Below, piece by piece: positions 26,491-35,675 of a DNA stretch of 64,000 nucleotides (position 1 is the stretch's first letter; the number at the start of each line of letters is the position of its first letter). The stretch is taken from the NCBI GenBank assembly GCA_963736305.1, contig CAVTOD010000006.1:1-64000 (forward strand), read 5' to 3'. The notes under the pieces were generated by a model that ran no database searches, was not told the DNA's origin, and was given only the letters and a program-made list of their open reading frames with translations. Position numbers and translations under genes: made by a program. This stretch comes from DASUPK01 sp963736305 (lineage in GTDB: Bacteria > Actinomycetota > Thermoleophilia > Solirubrobacterales > 70-9).

Positions 26491-27627
26491 CTACCCCTCG
26501 CCCGTCGTCATGGCCACCTTGGAGGCCTCTTCGATCGCCGCATCACAGACCTCCAGCATCTCCACGATCGCGCCTTCCGTAACCGATTCCTCGGGCGTGT
26601 GATTCGCCTCGGTCCCGTTGGCGAGCAGCACCGCCTCGTAGCCAGAGGCGATCAGCGCGTTCGCGTCGCTGCCGCCGCCGGTCGCGACGAGCTTCGGCTC
26701 GTGCCCCCGGCGCCTCAGCGCCTCCGAGGCGATCCCCACCGCCTCGGACTTCGGGTCGAGCCGATAGCCGCGGAACATCTCGGTCACCTGAGCATCGACG
26801 TCGCAGATGTGCTCCCCCGCCGCCCACGTGCAGGCATCAACCATCTCTCCGATCGTCGCCGCCGCCCGTTCCCCGTCGACGCTGCGCGCCTCGCCGAGGA
26901 TCCGGCAGTGGCCCGCGACCACGTTCGAGGCGGTGCCACCCTCGATCATGCCGACGTTCGCAGTCGTCTCCTCGTCAACGCGCCCGAGCCTCATCCCGGC
27001 GACCGCCGCAGCGGCGGCAGCGATCGCACTGTGCCCGTCCTCCGGGTTGATGCCCGCGTGGGCCTCCTGTCCGGTGAACTCCGCGATCAGCCGCTTATAG
27101 GTGGGAGCGGCGACGATCACCTCGCCGATCGGCGTGGCGTGGTCGAGCACATAGCCGAAGGGGGCGCGCAGAGCCGAGATGTCGAGCTCCTTGGCCCCGC
27201 GCAGGCCGTCCTCCTCCGCAACCGTGAATACGACCTCGAGACCGATCGGCGCCGGATCCGAGGCATGGCGCGCCGCGAGCTCCATCAGCACAGTCACCGC
27301 CGCCTTGTTGTCTGCGCCGAGAATCGTGTCCCCGCGGGTGCCGAACCGTCCGTTCTCGCGGAGGACCTTGATCGGCTCGTCGTGGGGAACCGTGTCGAGG
27401 TGGGCGAAGAAGGACACCCAGCCCGGGCCCCGGCCGGGAACGCGGGCGATCAGGTTCCCTGCCGCGGCTCGGGCCGGCACCGCGGAAGCATCCTCGGTGA
27501 CGTCGACGCCGAGGGACCGCAGCTCGTCCAACACGGCGTCGGCAACCTCGCGCTCCTGTCCGGTGGAGCTCGCGATCTCGCAGAGACGAGCGAAGCGGTC
27601 GAGCATGCGCTGATCGTCTGCGGTCAC
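26491..27627 (-). CDS. M20-family peptidase, PepT-like
   Basis: 378 residues from GTG 27627; the frame extends upstream but the M20 fold begins here. Zinc ligands and catalytic residues are in VSFFAHLDTVPHD, ILGADNKAAVTVLMELA, VVFTVAEEDGLRGAKELD and GYVLDHATPIG, and ATGGGSDANALIASG supplies the last segment. Similar to tripeptidase T-like proteins. It hydrolyses short peptides in the cytosol. First gene of the minus-strand run down to recO. Confidence 0.85.
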   Translation of the reverse strand: MTADDQRMLDRFARLCEIASSTGQEREVADAVLDELRSLGVDVTEDASAVPARAAAGNLIARVPGRGPGWVSFFAHLDTVPHDEPIKVLRENGRFGTRGDTILGADNKAAVTVLMELAARHASDPAPIGLEVVFTVAEEDGLRGAKELDISALRAPFGYVLDHATPIGEVIVAAPTYKRLIAEFTGQEAHAGINPEDGHSAIAAAAAAVAGMRLGRVDEETTANVGMIEGGTASNVVAGHCRILGEARSVDGERAAATIGEMVDACTWAAGEHICDVDAQVTEMFRGYRLDPKSEAVGIASEALRRRGHEPKLVATGGGSDANALIASGYEAVLLANGTEANHTPEESVTEGAIVEMLEVCDAAIEEASKVAMTTGEG

Positions 27628-27685
27628 GTCACGACAGGCTATGACGCGGAGCGCTCCGGCGACGCCGCGTTGATAGAAGGCCGGC

Positions 27686-28072
27686 ATGGCCCGGCGACCC
27701 GCTCATGTGGAGCACCAAGTCCCGCTGCCCTCCGGAGCCCCATCCAGCGCCTGGGAGGGCCGCCTGGAGGTGATCATCGCGATCGCCCTGGACTTCCATC
27801 AGGCCACCCATCAACTGCTCCAGGCCACGGTCCTCGGAATCAGGAGTCCCCAGGGCCGGTCGCTCGAGCTGAGGTCATCGCACGAGGTCGAGGCCGCCGA
27901 GGACCACCAGGAGAGGGCGTCGCGCTTCACGCTTGCGGAGGTGATCCTCGCCACCTCGCTGTTCCTCTTCGGAGTCGCCGGGATCAGCTCCCGCTGGCGG
28001 ATCAAGATCGGGGCACTGTCAGTCGCGACCGGGATCTTCCTGGTCGCGATTGTGGTGCTCGCGACCGCCTAG
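27686..28072 (+). CDS. Small membrane protein, unknown function
   Basis: 128 residues. The N-terminal half is soluble and includes EGRLEVIIAIALDFHQATHQ. Two hydrophobic segments follow near the end (about 80-96 and 106-127, separated by SSRWRIKIG). No family is recognised. It is divergent from the M20 peptidase gene with about 58 bp between starts, and convergent with pyrG. Confidence 0.5.
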   Translation: MARRPAHVEHQVPLPSGAPSSAWEGRLEVIIAIALDFHQATHQLLQATVLGIRSPQGRSLELRSSHEVEAAEDHQERASRFTLAEVILATSLFLFGVAGISSRWRIKIGALSVATGIFLVAIVVLATA

Positions 28073-28125
28073 ACGATTGATTGCTAATCAGCGTGCGACC
28101 GGGGATTCGCCCGGCCAAGCAGCTC

Positions 28126-28180
28126 AAGGACGCAGGGCGAAGCCTTTGGTGGTGCCAAAGGCGAGCCCGAGGACGCAGAG
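28126..28180. other. Possible structured RNA or repeat unit in a convergent intergenic region
   Basis: An 8-bp perfect stem GCCTTTGG (28142-28149) with CCAAAGGC (28155-28162) is nested, across a GAA/GA internal loop, inside GGGC (28135-28138) with GCCC (28165-28168). Two AGGACGCAG words flank it (28127 and 28170). Both neighbouring genes end here. No T-run follows, so it is not a plain terminator. No named RNA family is recognised. Confidence 0.35.
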
Positions 28181-28233
28181 ATGCGCCGCGCCGGGCGGAG
28201 CATCCGGGCGTGCGGGGATTGGGAATCAGTCGT

Positions 28234-29931
28234 CTAGCCCGAGCGGCGAATGCTGACGTCCTCGGAGTCTTCCGCGATGGCCTCCGCCTCGGCGGCGGGC
28301 TCTACCTCGGCCGGCCGCTCCGCCGCCCTCTTGGCCGCTGCGCCGACGAAGTCGCGGAAGAGGGGCTCCGGGCGGGTCGGACGGGAGTTGAACTCCGGGT
28401 GGAACTGCGATGCGACGAAGAACGGGTGATCGGGCAGCTCGATGATCTCGACCAGGCGATCGTCCGGAGAGGTCCCGCTCGCGACCATCCCCTCGTCCTC
28501 CAAACGCCGGCGGAGCATGTTGTTGACCTCATAGCGATGGCGGTGGCGCTTGTAGATCACGGCCTCGTCGAAGATCTCGCGGGCCTTGGTCCCCTCGTGG
28601 AGCTTCACCGGGTCGGCGCCCAGCCTCATCGTCCCGCCGAGGTCCGAGACCTCCTTCTGCTCTGGGAGGAGGTCGACCACCGGGAACGGCGTCTCGGGAT
28701 CGAACTCGGCCGAGTTGGCACCGTCCATTCCACAGACGTGGCGCGCGAACTCGACGACCGCGATCTGCATGCCGAGGCAGATCCCAAGATAGGGAATGCC
28801 CCTCTCGCGCGCGATCCGGGCGGCCTCGACCTTGCCCTCGATCCCGCGCTCCCCGAATCCACCCGGGATCAGGATCCCGTCGACGTCGTCGAGCGAGGCG
28901 TCCTCGATGTCCTCGGCGGAGACCAACACCGTCTCGACCTCGACGCCGTGCTCCCAGCCGCCGTGGGTCAAGGCCTCGATCACCGACTTGTAGGCGTCCT
29001 CGAGCTGGACGTACTTACCGACCAGAGCGATCTTCACCTTGCGCTCGCGCGAGGCGTCGGCACGCTTGATCAGCTCCTCCCACTCGCCGAGGTCTGGGGT
29101 CGGCCCCTCCATCCCGAAATGGTCGAGGACCTGGTCGTCCATGCCCTCGGCCCGGAGGACGAGCGGCACCTTGTAGACGTTGTCCACGTCGCGCGCCGAG
29201 ATCACGGCGTCCTCCGGAAGGCTGGCGTAGAGCGCGATCTTCCGCCGGATCTCCCGGTCGAGCCCCTCCTCGGAGCGGCAGAGCAGCGCATGCGGCTGGA
29301 TCCCGATCCGGCGTAGCTCGTTGACCGAATGCTGGGTCGGCTTGGTCTTCATCTCCCCGGCGTGCCCGACATATGGCACCAGCGTCAGGTGGACGAACAT
29401 GCACCGCTTCGGGCCCATGTCGGTGTAGAGCTGGCGAATCGCCTCGAGGAACGGCAGTGACTCGATGTCGCCGACCGTCCCGCCGATTTCCGTGATCACG
29501 AAGTCGACGGCCTGTGACTCGGCGACGATCATGATCCTGTTCTTGATCTCGTCGGTGATGTGGGGGATCACCTGGACGGTCGCGCCGAGGTAGTCGCCGC
29601 GGCGCTCGCGCCGGATCACGCTGTTGTAGACGCCCCCGGCGGTGAAGTTGGAGGCCCGCGAGGTGTTCTCGTCGGTGAAGCGCTCGTAGTGGCCGAGATC
29701 CAGATCGGCCTCGGCGCCGTCCTCGGTGACGAAGACCTCGCCGTGCTGGAACGGGCTCATCGTCCCGGGATCGACGTTGATGTAGGGATCGAGCTTCTGG
29801 AGCTGTACCCGGAAGCCGCGGGAGACGAGGAGGCGGCCGAGTGAGGCGGAGGCGATGCCCTTACCGAGGGACGAGACGACACCGCCGGTAACGAAGAGAA
29901 ATCGGGTGTCGCTGGGCGTCGGTTGGCTCAA
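28234..29931 (-). CDS. pyrG: CTP synthase
   Basis: 565 residues from TTG 29931. The synthetase domain begins RFLFVTGGVVSSLGKGIASA and includes LQKLDPYINVDPGTMSPFQH. The glutaminase domain has ILIPGGFGERGIEGK, the nucleophile in PYLGICLGMQIAV, and a C-terminal HPEFNSRP with the catalytic His and Glu. A short Glu/Ala-rich tail extends beyond the usual end. It converts UTP to CTP with glutamine. The start overlaps the stop of the upstream MraY-like gene by 4 bp. Confidence 0.96.
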   Translation of the reverse strand: MSQPTPSDTRFLFVTGGVVSSLGKGIASASLGRLLVSRGFRVQLQKLDPYINVDPGTMSPFQHGEVFVTEDGAEADLDLGHYERFTDENTSRASNFTAGGVYNSVIRRERRGDYLGATVQVIPHITDEIKNRIMIVAESQAVDFVITEIGGTVGDIESLPFLEAIRQLYTDMGPKRCMFVHLTLVPYVGHAGEMKTKPTQHSVNELRRIGIQPHALLCRSEEGLDREIRRKIALYASLPEDAVISARDVDNVYKVPLVLRAEGMDDQVLDHFGMEGPTPDLGEWEELIKRADASRERKVKIALVGKYVQLEDAYKSVIEALTHGGWEHGVEVETVLVSAEDIEDASLDDVDGILIPGGFGERGIEGKVEAARIARERGIPYLGICLGMQIAVVEFARHVCGMDGANSAEFDPETPFPVVDLLPEQKEVSDLGGTMRLGADPVKLHEGTKAREIFDEAVIYKRHRHRYEVNNMLRRRLEDEGMVASGTSPDDRLVEIIELPDHPFFVASQFHPEFNSRPTRPEPLFRDFVGAAAKRAAERPAEVEPAAEAEAIAEDSEDVSIRRSG

Positions 29932-30626
29932 TTCGATCTGCCAAGCGAGTCTAGTCGCTCGAGGAGCGGAACCCGATCGATGGTCGAGGAGATCGAACGA
30001 AACTCCCCATAGAGCGAGATCGCGCTGAGCAGAGCGAGCGCGCACCACAGCACGGGGACGGAGAGAGCCCCCACCAGCAGGACTCCGATCATGCCGCCGA
30101 TCAGGCTCGCTCCGGAGTCGCCGAGCATGGCCCGCTCGCGAAGCGTGAGCCAGGCGCAGACGGCGACCGGACCGAGCAGCGCCGCGACGGGTTCGAGCGC
30201 AGCCGGGCTCCTGGACGCGAGGCAGACGGCGGCGGCCGTCAGAGCGAGCGCCTTCTCCGAGCGCCCGGGGCGCGTGTCGAGCAGGTTCCCGAGGTGCGCC
30301 GCCACGGTGAGCACGCCGACGGCGGCGACGTAGTGAGGCGCGCTCATCCCACGATCGCCGAGCGCATAGGCGGCGAGCACGAGCGTGCCGATCGCCTTGA
30401 TCGCGCCGGTGGAGAGCTGGCCTCGGCCCAGCGCGCGGGCGTGCCCCCGCACGCCCCGCGGCGAGCCGGCCGCGAGGTCGTCGATCAAGCCGAGCACGCC
30501 GACGCCGGCCAAGAAGACGAGCCAGCGGCTTGGGCCCGCCGCCAGAGCCGCCCCCGAGGCGATCAGCAGAACGACGCCGAGCGGGAAGAGAACGGCTTTG
30601 CCGCGGTAGTTGGTCCGGCGCGGCAC
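29928..30626 (-). CDS. MraY/WecA-like glycosyl-1-phosphate transferase family protein
   Basis: 232 residues, highly hydrophobic with 6-8 probable membrane segments. Family marks are GVGVLGLIDDLAAG (the DD pair), AAHLGNLLDTRPGRSEKA (the N-x-x-D site) and AMLGDSGASLIGGMIG. It is shorter than MraY (about 320-360 residues). Enzymes of this family transfer a sugar-phosphate to undecaprenyl phosphate. It stands where mctB sits in the mycobacterial order. Exact substrate unknown. Confidence 0.75.
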   Translation of the reverse strand: MPRRTNYRGKAVLFPLGVVLLIASGAALAAGPSRWLVFLAGVGVLGLIDDLAAGSPRGVRGHARALGRGQLSTGAIKAIGTLVLAAYALGDRGMSAPHYVAAVGVLTVAAHLGNLLDTRPGRSEKALALTAAAVCLASRSPAALEPVAALLGPVAVCAWLTLRERAMLGDSGASLIGGMIGVLLVGALSVPVLWCALALLSAISLYGEFRSISSTIDRVPLLERLDSLGRSN

Positions 30627-30633
30627 GGGCGAG

Positions 30634-31442
30634 CTACCGCGCCGGGTAGAGGTGGCTGACGCCCTTTGCGTCGACCAGGGTCTCGCCGAACCGCAGCCGA
30701 GTGAGGAATGTGGACGACATCCCGCCGCGCCGGCGCTCCAGGAACTCGACGAGGTTGAAGTGCGCCCCGACGCTGACGATCAGCGCCGCTCCCTTCTCGA
30801 AGGCGAGCAGCATCGCGACATCCTGGCTCGTCCCCGCCGACGGGACCACGGTGTGGGCAAGGCCCAGCCGCCGCAGCCGCTCGCTGCCCGGCGCCTTGCC
30901 GCCGGGGTAGGCGTGCACGATCAGCTCGGCCCCGCTGCCGAGCGCCGAGTCTCGGGAAGGTCGATCGTGCCGAACAGCAGCCCACCCTCCTCCCGCAGGT
31001 GGCTCATGGTGTTCTCCGTGAAGTCGTGGAGGGCTCGGTCGATCCGGCGGCGCTGCTCCTCGAGCTGCAGGGCCAGCTCTTCGGCCTCGAGCACCCGGCC
31101 CTCTGCGACCACCCGCCCGCTGGACCGGACGATGCCGCCCTCGATCTCCAGAGGATCTCCCTCGCCGATCCGCTCGAAGACCTCGGGTCCCGCGTCGATC
31201 AGGCGGACGCCCGCCCGCACCAGCCTGAGCGGCCCCATGTTCGGATAGGTGCCGTCCGACGAGGGCGAGGCGTTGAGGGTCGCGCGGACCCCGCATGCGG
31301 CGAGCTCCTCCGCCGCGATGCGATCGAGGTTGTGGTGATCGATCACGGCGACGTCGCCTGGCCCGAGCCGCTTCACCAGCTCCTTCGTGCGCCGGTTGAG
31401 GCGAGCGGTCCCGCGCAGCGCGGTGGCGGTGGCTGTCGCCAT
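30634..31442 (-). pseudogene. SteA-like cytokinetic-ring protein gene with internal deletion and frameshift
   Basis: The N-terminal part (31442 to about 30951) is clear: RTKELVKRLGPGDVAVIDHH, LNASPSSDGTYPNMGPLRLV and GGLLFGTIDLPE. The C-terminal part is in another frame: SALGSGAELIVHAYPGGKAP, SAGTSQDVAMLLAFEKGA and GMSSTFLTRLRFGETLVDA, ending at 30634. The joined pieces total about 270 residues against roughly 390 for Rv1697-like proteins. About 110 residues of the central thiamin-pyrophosphokinase-like domain are missing at about 30948-30951. Position beside recN supports the identity. Likely inactivated, or an assembly error. Confidence 0.75.
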
Positions 31443-31470
31443 CGCCAGAGACTATGTACCCAGGCCGCGC

Positions 31471-33147
31471 TCAGGCGGCGCGGAGAAGTTGGCGGGCGTG
31501 CTGGTCGGCTGCCTCGTCGCCGTCGCTCCCGCCGAGCATGCGCACGATCTCCGCCACCAGGCCCTCGCCGTCCACCCTTTCCACACGCGCCTTCGCCTGG
31601 CCGGCGTCGACGCTCTTCTCGATCCGGAAGTGCGTCTCGGCCATCGAGGCGACCTGGGGCAGATGCGTGATGCAGAGGACCTGCCGCTCGGAGCCCAGCT
31701 TCCGCAGCCGTTCGCCCACCGCCTTGGCTGTGTTGCCGCCGATGCCCGCGTCGATCTCATCGAAGACGTACGTCGCGGCTCCGCCGCGCGCGCCCTGCCC
31801 CGCGAGGGCGAGCATCACCCGGGAGAGCTCTCCGCCCGAGGCGGCGTCGCGCAGAGGCGAGGTCGGCATGCCGGGGTTCGTGGCGACCTGGAACGTGACC
31901 CGCTCCTGGCCCAGCGCTCCGAAGCCGTCCGGATGCGGCTCGAGGGTCACCTCGAGCTTGGCGCCACTCATCGCGAGCTGGTCGAGCTCGGCGGCCACGC
32001 TCTTCTGGAGCCTGCGGGCGGCCTTGGCGCGGACCTCGCCGAGCCGGCCCGCGAGGTCGGTGCGCTTCCTCTGTGCCTTCGTCAGTTCGGCTTCCAGCCG
32101 GTCGGTCGTCTCCTCCGCCCCCTCGATCGTCGCGATCTCGTTGCGGCAGTGCTCGGCATGCGCGAGGACCGTCTCGATCGAGCCTCCGTGCTTGCGCTTC
32201 AGCCGGTCGAGGACCTCGAGCCGCTCCTCCACCTGCTCCAACCGGCCCGGCTCCGCCTCGATTCCCTCGGCGTAGCCGCGTAGGTCTGCGGCGAGCTCCT
32301 GGAGCTCGACCCGAAGCCCGATCGCGGTCTCGGCGAGCCTGTCGAGGTGCGGGTCCACTCCCTGCTGCGCGCCCAGTGCGGCCTCCGCCGAGCCGAGCGC
32401 TTCGGATGCGCCGCCGCCCTCGTCCCCTGCGACAGCCGCCAGCGCCGCGGAGGCCGCGTCTCGGAGGGACTCCGCGTGGCGAAGCCGCTCGCGCTCGGCC
32501 GCGAGCTCCGTCTCCTCGGCGGCCTCGAGATCGGCCGCCTCTATCTCCTCCAGCTCGTAGCGGAGGATGTCGAGGTCGCGCTCCCGGGCACCCTCCCGCT
32601 CGCGGATCCGCGCCAGCTCGCGCTCGATCGCGATGACCTCCGCGTGCGTCTGGCGATAGGCACGCCGGCGTTCGAGGTGCTCGTCGCCGGCGAAGCCGTC
32701 GAGGGTCTCGAGCTGGGCGCCTGAAAGGGTCAGCTTGCGGTGCTCGTGCTGCCCATAGAAGGAGAGCAGCCGCGACCCGAGCGCCTGGAGCTCGGGGGCC
32801 GAGGCTGAGCGCCCGGCGAGGAAGGCGCTCGTCCTCCCGCTCGCCGAGACGCGGCGACCGATCGCCACCTCGGTCGCGCCCTCCGGCAGCCGTTCGGCGA
32901 TCTCGGCGAGCTCCGGGTCGTCAAGCAGGCCGTCCGGCAGCTCGAAGACGCCCTCTACGTATGCCTCGCTCGCGCCGGGCCGCACGATGTGGGCCCGCGC
33001 CTTGCCGCCCATCAGGAGGTCGAAGGAGTGGGCGAGGATCGTCTTGCCCGCGCCTGTCTCGCCCGTGATCGCGTTCAGGCCCGGCCCGAGCCGCAGCTCG
33101 GCCCGCTCGATCAGGAGCAGATTCTCTATTCGAAGCTCGAGGAGCAC
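31471..33147 (-). CDS. recN: DNA repair protein RecN
   Basis: 558 residues. It begins MLLELRIENLLLIERAEL, with Walker A in AITGETGAGKTILAHSFDL, long central coiled-coil helices (about 150-370), the ABC signature around RDAASGGELSRVMLAL, Walker B at YVFDEIDAGIGGNTA, and ITHLPQVASMAETHF. It is an SMC-like ATPase in double-strand-break repair. Gene order with steA and nadK matches other actinobacteria, except that an MFS gene intervenes upstream. Confidence 0.96.
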   Translation of the reverse strand: MLLELRIENLLLIERAELRLGPGLNAITGETGAGKTILAHSFDLLMGGKARAHIVRPGASEAYVEGVFELPDGLLDDPELAEIAERLPEGATEVAIGRRVSASGRTSAFLAGRSASAPELQALGSRLLSFYGQHEHRKLTLSGAQLETLDGFAGDEHLERRRAYRQTHAEVIAIERELARIREREGARERDLDILRYELEEIEAADLEAAEETELAAERERLRHAESLRDAASAALAAVAGDEGGGASEALGSAEAALGAQQGVDPHLDRLAETAIGLRVELQELAADLRGYAEGIEAEPGRLEQVEERLEVLDRLKRKHGGSIETVLAHAEHCRNEIATIEGAEETTDRLEAELTKAQRKRTDLAGRLGEVRAKAARRLQKSVAAELDQLAMSGAKLEVTLEPHPDGFGALGQERVTFQVATNPGMPTSPLRDAASGGELSRVMLALAGQGARGGAATYVFDEIDAGIGGNTAKAVGERLRKLGSERQVLCITHLPQVASMAETHFRIEKSVDAGQAKARVERVDGEGLVAEIVRMLGGSDGDEAADQHARQLLRAA

Positions 33148-33194
33148 TGGCCCCTCGTTCTAACGGGAGCAGCCGACGGATTACTCCCCGTCAA

Positions 33195-34733
33195 TTAGGC
33201 GGCAGCCGGTTCTTCCGCCTCTTTGGGCGTGCCAGCCCTCTCCGGCGCGCCATGCGGGACGAAGTCCCTCTGGCGCACCAGGACGAGGGCGGCCAGCGCG
33301 CCGCTGAACAGGATCAGCGCCCCGATCAGGAGGATGTCGTTGAAGGCGTTGGTGAACGCGACACCCGCCGCGTGGACGGCCTGGTCGTGGAGCTGGGGCG
33401 GCGCCTGGCTGGCGGCCCGGGTGCCGCTCGCGGCGACCCCATCGGCAAAGCCGCTCGGCGCGTGTGGCAGCAGCGCGTGGAGCGAGTTGGCGATCTTGCT
33501 CTGGAACACCGCGCCGAGGGCGGCGATCCCGGTCGCGACGCCGGCGATCCGCATCGTGTTGTTGATCCCCGAGGCCATGCCCGACCGCACCGCGGGCACG
33601 ACCCCGAGCGCGGTCGAGGCGATCGACGGGTTGGAGAGTCCGATGCCGAAGCCGCTGACCATGAACCCGGCCAGCAGGGTCGTCCATTCCGAGTCGGGCT
33701 GGGCGCCGCGCATCAGCAGCAACCCGACGCCGACAAGCATCAGCCCGATTGTCAGCGGCACCCGCGCCGGGATCCTCGCCACCAGGTTGCGGGTGGCGAG
33801 CGGCACGATGAACGCGAACAGCGTCAGCGGCAGGAAGCGGACGCCGGCCTCGAGCGGCGTCATCCCGATCACGCTCTGCATGTAGATCGTGATGTAGAGG
33901 AACATCGCGAACATCCCGGCGCCGATCGCGAAGGTGCCGTAGGAGACGCCCGAGAACGCGGGCTTGCGGAACAGGTTGAGGTCGAACATCGCATGGTCCT
34001 GCCGCCACTCGAAGACCACAAACGCCGCGAGCAGGACCACCGCGGCGACCAACGAGCCGACGATCACGCCGCTGCCCCAGCCCTCGGCGTTGCCGCGCAG
34101 CAGGCCGAAGATCAGCGCGAAGAGCCCGAGCGAGAAGGTGATCAGGCCCGCCCAGTCCAGGCGCTTCGCGTTGGGATCGCGCGACTCGCCGGCCTGGGTC
34201 TCGGCGAGGATCACCGTGCCGATCCCGATCGGGACGTTGACGTAGAAGATCCACTCCCAGCCGAACCCGTCGGTGAGCGCCCCGCCGACCAGCGGCCCGA
34301 TTGCGACCGCGCCGCCGATCGTCGCGCCCCACGCGGCGATCGCGGTGCCACGCTGGGGGCCCTGGAACTCCTGCGCGATCAGCGCGAGGGAGGTCGCGAA
34401 CATCGCGGCGCCGCCGATGCCCTGAAGGCCCCGCGCGAGATGGAGGAAGGTTGCGCTGGTCGCCAGCCCGCAGAGCAGCGACGCCAATGTGAACAAACCC
34501 ACGCCGATCACGAAGAGCCTCCGCCGGCCAAACCGGTCGGCGAGCGTGCCCATGGTCAGCGTGAAGGCCGAGAGCAGCAGGGTGTAGGCGTCGACGACCC
34601 ATTGCAGCCCGGTGAGGTCGGTGTGCAGGGCCTCCTGGATCTTGGGCAGCGCGACGTTGACGACGGTGATGTCGAGCAGCAGCATGAACGTCGCCAGGCA
34701 GACAGCGAGCAGACTCCACCACTTGCGTTCCAT
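33195..34733 (-). CDS. MFS drug-efflux transporter, DHA2 (14-TM) type
   Basis: 512 residues with about 14 hydrophobic segments. Family motifs are LDITVVNVALPKIQEALHTD in TM1, TMGTLADRFGRRRLFVIG (motif A), and GPLVGGALTDGFGWEWIFYV (motif C-like). It is probably a proton-coupled exporter of hydrophobic compounds. It is inserted between recN and nadK, which are adjacent in the conserved order, so it may be a later insertion. A related pump is at 60397-61836. Confidence 0.88.
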   Translation of the reverse strand: MERKWWSLLAVCLATFMLLLDITVVNVALPKIQEALHTDLTGLQWVVDAYTLLLSAFTLTMGTLADRFGRRRLFVIGVGLFTLASLLCGLATSATFLHLARGLQGIGGAAMFATSLALIAQEFQGPQRGTAIAAWGATIGGAVAIGPLVGGALTDGFGWEWIFYVNVPIGIGTVILAETQAGESRDPNAKRLDWAGLITFSLGLFALIFGLLRGNAEGWGSGVIVGSLVAAVVLLAAFVVFEWRQDHAMFDLNLFRKPAFSGVSYGTFAIGAGMFAMFLYITIYMQSVIGMTPLEAGVRFLPLTLFAFIVPLATRNLVARIPARVPLTIGLMLVGVGLLLMRGAQPDSEWTTLLAGFMVSGFGIGLSNPSIASTALGVVPAVRSGMASGINNTMRIAGVATGIAALGAVFQSKIANSLHALLPHAPSGFADGVAASGTRAASQAPPQLHDQAVHAAGVAFTNAFNDILLIGALILFSGALAALVLVRQRDFVPHGAPERAGTPKEAEEPAAA

Positions 34734-34835
34734 CAGGTACCCACCTTCCTCTTTTCGTGACTTGCGGCCATCTCACCCTGACGACGAACGGCGCTGGCTA
34801 AATCGACACCCTGATCATCAGTTTGGAACGCCTGA

Positions 34836-35675
34836 CTAAGCGAGCTTTCCGAACTTCTCGCTGATGCGCTGGTAGAAGTTCGCGCCCTGCACCTGGGCCA
34901 GGCAGCTGACCGACTCCTTGAAGCGGATCTCCAGCATGTCCCCGGGGGCCAGCTCGCCGGCGCCCTCACCATCCAGTAAGACCTCCACCGGCTCGCGTCC
35001 CGCCGCGTTGCGGACCTGAAGCGCGTCACCAGGGGCGACCACCAGGGCGCGGGCCGCGAGCGTGTGGGGCGCGATGAAGCTGACCACGTACCCCTTCACA
35101 CCCCACGCGAGGATCGGGCCGGCGTTGGCGAGGTTGTAGCCCGTCGACCCGGCGGGCGTCGCGGCCACCAGGCCATCGCAGCGGACGCTTCCAACCTCCT
35201 GCTCCCCGATGGCATAGGAGAGCTCCGCGACACGGCCGTGCGGCCGCCGCACAAAGCTGACGTCGTTGAGCGCCACCGGCCTCTCCACCGGGAGATCGAC
35301 GCTGAGCGCGGGCAGATCCATCGACTCGAAGTCCCCGCTGAACGCTCGCCGCAGGCCCTCCTCGAGGTCCTCCCGCTCTACGGCCGCCAGGAAGCCGACC
35401 GTGCCGAAGTTGATCCCGAACACCGGCACCCCCGTCTCGGCGAAGCGGCGTAGCGCGTAGAGAATGCTGCCGTCCCCGCCAAGGACGATGCAGACATCCG
35501 GGCGCTCCCCGTCCTCGACTCGGATGATCCCGGCCGCGGCCTCGCCGTGCTTCTCGTGCTCGTCGGAGGTGCAGATCAGCTCCACCGACGCGGCACGGGC
35601 CGCCTCCACCACCCTGGTGACCGCCTCCGAAGCGGTCTCGGGATGCGTATGGGTGATCAGCATCGCCCGCGTCAT
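34836..35675 (-). CDS. nadK: NAD kinase
   Basis: 279 residues. The NAD-kinase signature VCIVLGGDGSILYALRRFAE (GGDG) is followed by FGINFGTVGFLAAVER, LNDVSFVRRPHGRVAELSYA and DGLVAATPAGSTGYNLANAG. It phosphorylates NAD to NADP using ATP or polyphosphate. Its 5' end overlaps the tlyA stop by 4 bp, so they are co-transcribed. Confidence 0.95.
   Translation of the reverse strand: MTRAMLITHTHPETASEAVTRVVEAARAASVELICTSDEHEKHGEAAAGIIRVEDGERPDVCIVLGGDGSILYALRRFAETGVPVFGINFGTVGFLAAVEREDLEEGLRRAFSGDFESMDLPALSVDLPVERPVALNDVSFVRRPHGRVAELSYAIGEQEVGSVRCDGLVAATPAGSTGYNLANAGPILAWGVKGYVVSFIAPHTLAARALVVAPGDALQVRNAAGREPVEVLLDGEGAGELAPGDMLEIRFKESVSCLAQVQGANFYQRISEKFGKLA

Noticed and set aside
26221..28080. A 619-codon plus-strand open frame
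   Set aside because: Antisense to the DUF3866 and M20 genes; composition typical of GC-rich shadow frames.
28121..28180. Resemblance of GGACGCAG and GAAGCC words to a c-di-GMP riboswitch
   Set aside because: The required aptamer core and second arm are absent, and the position between two gene 3' ends is wrong for a riboswitch.
33252..34760. A 502-codon plus-strand open frame
   Set aside because: Antisense to the MFS transporter at 33195-34733; highly charged without any domain.
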